From: Microbacterium croceum
GTDB taxonomy: Bacteria; Actinomycetota; Actinomycetes; Actinomycetales; Microbacteriaceae
Direction of reading: 5' to 3'
Assembly: GCF_023091245.1 (NCBI RefSeq)
Contig: NZ_JAHWXN010000001.1
Span: 124,001-188,000, forward strand
Length of the DNA stretch: 64,000 nt
Shown here: positions 60,251 to 64,000 of the stretch, piece after piece
Layout: each line of letters starts with the position of its first letter
Position numbering within the stretch: position 1 is the stretch's first letter
Translations under genes and position numbers: made by a program
Notes under the pieces: model-generated
Database searches by the model: none
What the model saw: only the letters and a program-made list of their open reading frames with translations
Told to the model about the DNA's origin: nothing

Positions 60251-60266
60251 ACTTGTAATGACAGGT
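60251..60266. promoter_or_regulatory. TGTnATnACA operator before the aldolase
   Basis: ACTTGTAATGACAGGT resembles the 19147 site closely and lies 46 bp before the aldolase start. It extends the candidate HutC-type GntR regulon to this distant locus. Confidence 0.6.
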
Positions 60267-60311
60267 TAGGGTCAGGGAGAATGGACCTTGCCCACCCTGT
60301 GAAGGAGCTCC

Positions 60312-60950
60312 ATGTCTGATCGTCTCGACCGCGCCCGCACCACCGGCATTCTCGCGGTGCTCCGCGCGCCCTCCCCCGAGCTCGCGCTCGAGGCATCCGA
60401 GGCGATCATCCGCGGCGGCGTCACCGGCATCGAGGTCACCTTCTCGACCCCCGACGCCCCCGCCGTGATCCGCGAGCTCATCGCCCGCCACGGCGACGCG
60501 GCCTACATCGGCGCGGGTACCGTGACGACGCCGGAGCAGGCCGCTCTCGCCGCCGACGCCGGAGCCGAGTTCCTGGTCAGCCCCGGCACGCTCCCCGCCC
60601 TCACCCGGTCGATGCTCGACACCGGTCGTGTCGTGATGACCGGGGCGATGACCCCCACCGAGGTCATGGGCGCGCTCGAGCTCGGCGTCGACGTCGTGAA
60701 GATCTTCCCGGCGTCCCTCGGCGGCCCGTCGTACCTCGGCGCGCTGCGCGGCCCGTTCCCCGACGCTCCCCTCATGCCGACCGGCGGCGTGAGCCCCGAC
60801 AACCTCGCCGCCTGGTTCGCTGCCGGTGCCGTGGCGGTGGGTGCAGGCGGCGACCTGGCGAACGGCGCATCGATCACAGCCTCCGACTGGACAGACATCG
60901 AGCAGCGCGCGGCTCGCTTCACCGCTGCGCTCGCCGCCACACGCGGCTGA
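60312..60950 (+). CDS. KDPG/KDPGal aldolase
   Basis: A 212-residue class I aldolase of the 2-keto-3-deoxy-6-phosphogluconate group. Schiff-base lysine in VDVVKIFPASLGG, Glu in GGVTGIEVTFSTP, and the phosphate loop MPTGGVSPDN. It cleaves a 2-keto-3-deoxy sugar acid phosphate into pyruvate and a triose phosphate. Its operator is like those of the six-gene operon, so its substrate may be made there. The start follows GGAGCTCC. Confidence 0.88.
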   Translation: MSDRLDRARTTGILAVLRAPSPELALEASEAIIRGGVTGIEVTFSTPDAPAVIRELIARHGDAAYIGAGTVTTPEQAALAADAGAEFLVSPGTLPALTRSMLDTGRVVMTGAMTPTEVMGALELGVDVVKIFPASLGGPSYLGALRGPFPDAPLMPTGGVSPDNLAAWFAAGAVAVGAGGDLANGASITASDWTDIEQRAARFTAALAATRG

Positions 60951-60967
60951 CCCATGACCCTGCACCC

Positions 60968-61717
60968 GTGATCGGGCTCGAGCCCTGGGCCTGGGCGGCA
61001 CTCGCCCTCGCCGCGGTGACGATCGGCATCTCCAAGACCGCCCTGCCCGGCGGCAGCATCCTGGCGATCGCGCTGTTCGCGACCGTGCTGCCCGCGCGCA
61101 CCTCCACGGCCGCGATGCTGCTCCTGCTGATCGTCGGCGATGTGTTCGCGCTCATCACCTACCGGCGTCATGCGCACTGGCCGACCCTGCTGCGCCTGGC
61201 GCCCGCCGTCATCGCGGGGCTGATCGCGGGATTCGCGTTCCTGGCCCTCGCCGGCGACGGCATCGTCCGCCGCGCGATCGGCGTGATCCTGCTGCTGATG
61301 ATCGCGGTCACGCTGTGGCGCCGGTGGCGGCAGAATCGCACGGAAGTGGCCGCTCCCGCGCCCGGTGGCCTGGTGCTCTCCGGCGTCTACGGCACGCTCG
61401 GCGGCTTCACCACGATGGTCGCGAACGCGGGCGGCCCCGTGATGTCGATGTACTTCCTCGCCACTCGCACTCCGGTGCAGGTGTTCCTGGGCACCTCGGC
61501 CTGGTTCTTCGCGATCATCAACCTGATCAAGGTGCCGTTCCTGGCGGGCCTCGGTCTCTTCGAGGGACACGTACTGCTGATGGATGCCGTGCTGGCCCCG
61601 CTCGTGGTCATCGGCGCGCTCGCCGGCATCCGCCTGGCCCGGCGCATGGATCAGCGCCTGTTCGACCGCATCGTGATCGCCCTGACCATCGCGGGCGCGC
61701 TGTATCTGCTGTTCTGA
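60968..61717 (+). CDS. TSUP (TauE/SafE) family transporter
   Basis: A 249-residue membrane protein with about seven helices. It begins at GTG 60968, 17 bp after the aldolase stop. The family exports sulfite, sulfonates or other anions. Association with the aldolase may be accidental or may mean that a sulfonated or acidic by-product is exported. Confidence 0.85.
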   Translation: MIGLEPWAWAALALAAVTIGISKTALPGGSILAIALFATVLPARTSTAAMLLLLIVGDVFALITYRRHAHWPTLLRLAPAVIAGLIAGFAFLALAGDGIVRRAIGVILLLMIAVTLWRRWRQNRTEVAAPAPGGLVLSGVYGTLGGFTTMVANAGGPVMSMYFLATRTPVQVFLGTSAWFFAIINLIKVPFLAGLGLFEGHVLLMDAVLAPLVVIGALAGIRLARRMDQRLFDRIVIALTIAGALYLLF

Positions 61718-61724
61718 GCGCCCC

Positions 61725-62555
61725 TCAGTCCAGGAAGATGTCGGGGAACAGCGCGCTGTCCGGTGTGCCGGGGATCGCGGCGTACCCCGAGAAGTCCGTC
61801 ACTCCCTCGGCCTCGAGCACGTCCTCCACGATCAGCGTCTGCCCGGTGTACTCGCGCGCCGGCTTGCACAGCACCGCGTAGGCGGCATCCGCGTAGATGT
61901 CGGGAGTGCGGCTCGCGGCCATGACCTTGTCGCCGCCGAGCAGGTTCTGCACCGCCGCGGTGGCGATCGTGGTGCGCGGCCACAGCGTGTTCGCCGCGAT
62001 GCCGTCGCGCGCGAACTCTGCGGCGAGGCCCAACGTGGCCATCGTCATCCCGAACTTCGCAAGCGTGTAGCCGGTGTGCGCACCGAGCCACTTCGGCGTG
62101 GGGTTCAGCGGCGGCGAGAGCGAGAGGATGTGCGGGTTCTCGGCATCCTTGAGGATCGGCACCGCGGCGCGCGAGAGCATGAACGTCCCGCGCACGTTGA
62201 CGTCCTGCATGAGGTCGTACTTCTTCGCGCCGAGTTCGAGCGAACGCGAGAGGTCGATCACACTGGCGTTGTTGATGACGATGTCGATGCCGCCGAACTC
62301 GCCCTGCGTCTTCAGCACCGCTTCGGTGATGTCGTCGTCGTCGCGCACATCGCCCACGATCGGCAGGGCGTGGCCTCCCGCGGCGCGGATCTGGTCGGCC
62401 GCCGTGTGGATCGTGCCCTCGAGCTTCGGATGCGGGGTGTCGGTCTTCGCGAGCATCGCGATGTTCGCGCCGTCTGCCGCGGCACGCAACGCGATCGCGA
62501 GCCCGATGCCGCGGCTGCCGCCTGACATCAGGATGGTCTTGCCTGCAAGGGACAT
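61725..62555 (-). CDS. HSDL2-like short-chain dehydrogenase
   Basis: A 276-residue SDR: SGGSRGIGLAIALRAAADGANIAMLAK (in parts), INNASVIDL, YTLAKFG (Tyr, Lys). This subgroup resembles hydroxysteroid dehydrogenase-like 2 and acts in lipid metabolism, substrate unknown. Start ATG 62555 follows AGGAGA. A second SDR lies 47 bp upstream on the same strand. Confidence 0.85.
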   Translation of the reverse strand: MSLAGKTILMSGGSRGIGLAIALRAAADGANIAMLAKTDTPHPKLEGTIHTAADQIRAAGGHALPIVGDVRDDDDITEAVLKTQGEFGGIDIVINNASVIDLSRSLELGAKKYDLMQDVNVRGTFMLSRAAVPILKDAENPHILSLSPPLNPTPKWLGAHTGYTLAKFGMTMATLGLAAEFARDGIAANTLWPRTTIATAAVQNLLGGDKVMAASRTPDIYADAAYAVLCKPAREYTGQTLIVEDVLEAEGVTDFSGYAAIPGTPDSALFPDIFLD

Positions 62556-62602
62556 GGGTTCTCCTGGGTTCTCGATCGCGAAAGGGAAGGGCGGCCGCGG
62601 GG

Positions 62603-63361
62603 TCAGCGCGGTGCCATGCGGATGGCGCCGTCGAGGCGGATGGTCTCGCCGTTGAGATAGCCGTTCTCGACGATCTGCTGCACGAGCGCGGCGTACTCGT
62701 CGGGGCGGCCGAGCCGCGACGGGAAGGGGACCTGCTGACCCAGGGAGTCCTGCGCGGCCTGCGGGAGCCCCATCAGCATCGGCGTCTCCATGATGCCGGG
62801 AGCGATCGTGCAGACCCGGATGCCGTAGCGGGCGAGCTCGCGCGCCACGGGGAGGGTCATGGCGTGCACGCCGCCCTTGGAGGCGGAGTAGGCGGGCTGG
62901 CCGATCTGGCCGTCGAACGCGGCGACGCTCGCGGTGTTCACGATGACGCCGCGCTCCTCGTCGTGCAGCTCGCTCTTCGCGATCACGGCAGAGGCCTGTG
63001 AGATGACGTTGAACGTGCCGACGAGGTTGATGCGGATCACGCGTTCGAAGTCGGCGAGCACCGCAGGATTGCCCTCGCGGTCGAGCACCTTGGCCGGTGG
63101 GGCGATCCCTGCGCAGTTCACGACGATGCGCAGCGGCGCGGCGGCCTGCGCGGTGGCGACAGCGGCCTGGACCTCGTCGACGCTGGTCACGTCCGCCGCG
63201 ACGAAGAGCCCACCGAGCTCGTCCGCGATCTCGGCACCCCTCGACGAGGCGAGGTCGATGATCGTGACGTGTCCGCCGGCCGCGACGATCCGCCTGGCGG
63301 TGGCCAGCCCGAGCCCGGAGGCGCCTCCGGTGATGAGCGCGCCTTGACCGCTGATCTGCAT
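62603..63361 (-). CDS. SDR, 3-hydroxyacyl-CoA dehydrogenase-like
   Basis: A 252-residue SDR: ITGGASGLGLATA, NCAGIAPPAKVLDREG, YSASKGGVHAM. It resembles HSD17B10-type 3-hydroxyacyl-CoA dehydrogenases, which use short branched acyl-CoA substrates. Start ATG 63361 follows AGGGAGA. It probably works with the neighbouring HSDL2-like SDR in fatty acid breakdown. Confidence 0.85.
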   Translation of the reverse strand: MQISGQGALITGGASGLGLATARRIVAAGGHVTIIDLASSRGAEIADELGGLFVAADVTSVDEVQAAVATAQAAAPLRIVVNCAGIAPPAKVLDREGNPAVLADFERVIRINLVGTFNVISQASAVIAKSELHDEERGVIVNTASVAAFDGQIGQPAYSASKGGVHAMTLPVARELARYGIRVCTIAPGIMETPMLMGLPQAAQDSLGQQVPFPSRLGRPDEYAALVQQIVENGYLNGETIRLDGAIRMAPR

Positions 63362-63533
63362 CGTGTTCTCCCTTGAACGTCGTCGGCTGCTCTGTCCGAG
63401 GATAGTCGCGCGACGCAGTCTCAGCCAACGTGAACCTGAGTGGCAGATGCCCGTGCGGCCCCGTTCCGGGTGTGCACGGCTTCGGAGACCGGTGGACGAC
63501 ACTGTGAGAGGAGCGGGCTGCCAGGATGGGGCC

Positions 63534-64000
63534 ATGAGCATCCCCGCCCACGACATCGCCGTGCCGCACCGCGTGCGCGAGCTCGCCGCCGGCGCCGCCC
63601 TGACGCCGGTCTGGCGGAACGGCATCGGCGGGCTGACGTTCCGCACCGATGACGGGCGCTACATCAAGTGGGGCCCGCTCGACCTCGAGGCGTCCATGCG
63701 GGATGAAGCCGAGCGGATGGACTGGGCACGGCGCTGGATCGCCACCCCCGAGGTGATCGCGCAGGGACAGGACGACGCGCACGAGTGGCTCGTGACGGTC
63801 GCGATCGATGCGCGCAGCGCGGTCGACCCGCGCTGGGCCGCCGAACCGGAGACCGCAGTGCGAGCGGTCGGCGTCGGCCTTCGCGCGCTCCACGATGCAC
63901 TGCCGGTGGCCGAGTGCCCCTGGGAGTGGGGCACGCACCAGCGGATCGCCGACGCAGCCCAGCGCGGCACGATCGTGGCCGACGACCTGCACGATGCGCC
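63534..64000 (+). CDS. APH-type aminoglycoside/kinase-like phosphotransferase, partial
   Basis: The first 155 residues are visible; the end lies beyond the right edge. The N-terminal lobe (VWRNGIGGLTFRTDDGRYIKWGP) and the VGVGLRALHDALPVAECPWEWG stretch follow the aminoglycoside phosphotransferase (APH(3')) fold. The catalytic HGD motif would be off the window. Such chromosomal relatives in actinobacteria are often of unknown substrate, so I make no resistance call. Confidence 0.72.
   Translation, partial: MSIPAHDIAVPHRVRELAAGAALTPVWRNGIGGLTFRTDDGRYIKWGPLDLEASMRDEAERMDWARRWIATPEVIAQGQDDAHEWLVTVAIDARSAVDPRWAAEPETAVRAVGVGLRALHDALPVAECPWEWGTHQRIADAAQRGTIVADDLHDA

Noticed and set aside
63534..64000. 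Clinical-type aminoglycoside resistance gene
   Set aside because: Only the first 155 residues are visible, the catalytic motif is beyond the edge, and chromosomal APH-fold proteins often have other substrates.
1..64000. tRNA, rRNA or riboswitch genes
   Set aside because: I saw no cloverleaf with a CCA-proximal T-arm consensus, no rRNA sequence and no known riboswitch core.

Overview
The window is high-GC actinobacterial DNA, most like Microbacteriaceae (Microbacterium and relatives). Evidence is the strong G/C preference at third codon positions, many GntR, LacI and TetR regulators, operons joined by ATGA stop-start overlaps, ROS/ABC-type sugar importers, and a marked preference for the hexamer GGATGC/GCATCC even where this forces rare codons. 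I see no rRNA, tRNA, CRISPR, transposase, integrase or phage gene. The region is an accessory carbohydrate-use island mixed with ordinary metabolism.

Left part (1-16915). A DhaK-type kinase (cut by the left edge) and a TIM-barrel sugar isomerase are coupled and sit beside a GntR regulator with a palindrome in front of the isomerase. A LacI regulator, a membrane-anchored DUF916-like protein and a large secreted two-domain esterase with a WxL-like C-terminus follow. The esterase's first catalytic copy has lost its active-site residues. Next come the propionate genes prpC, prpB and prpD with a GntR regulator (8317-12760). A type VII secretion-like cassette (12842-16915) carries a WXG100-like protein, a larger helical membrane protein, two unknown proteins, a four-helix membrane protein and a broken copy of that last gene.

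Middle part (17002-40329). After a drug/metabolite exporter, a CGNR protein and a VOC protein, a tight six-gene operon (19200-24536) holds a cupin isomerase, FGGY kinase, 2-hydroxyacid dehydrogenase, shikimate-dehydrogenase-like enzyme, phosphotriesterase/lactonase-like enzyme and ABM-fold protein. I cannot match this set to a named pathway and it is the best candidate for an undescribed catabolic route. A ribose-type ABC importer (24808-28484) and a ketose 3-epimerase/LacI pair follow. A complete non-phosphorylating L-fucose route (FucU, dehydrogenase, lactonase, fuconate dehydratase, SDR, FAH hydrolase, GntR) spans 30900-37180. A transaldolase-like / ribokinase / RbsD / HutC-type GntR group ends this part. 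Two operator motifs recur: TGTnATnACA in front of the six-gene operon, the importer, the ribokinase group and the distant aldolase at 60312; and ACATCsGATsw in front of the importer and in two L-fucose promoters. Together they suggest two overlapping sugar regulons.

Right part (40395-64000). A cysteine-synthase-fold enzyme, an ACT protein, a GntR / class V aminotransferase / second sugar ABC importer locus, an aldo/keto reductase, a MocR regulator, a DUF4407 protein, TetR plus a quinone reductase, two alpha/beta hydrolases with a 3-hydroxybutyrate-dehydrogenase-like SDR, LysR, rlmN, a membrane-anchored protein with two L7/L12-CTD-like repeats, an aldolase with a TSUP exporter, two more SDRs, and an APH-type phosphotransferase cut by the right edge.

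Spacers carry several dispersed inverted-repeat families. One (GTTCACAACTCC arms, four copies) has total lengths of 86, 97, 97 and 108 bp. A second has up to 23-bp perfect stems (three copies). A third, simple 22-bp repeat has been taken into the reading frames of rlmN and the DUF4407 gene.
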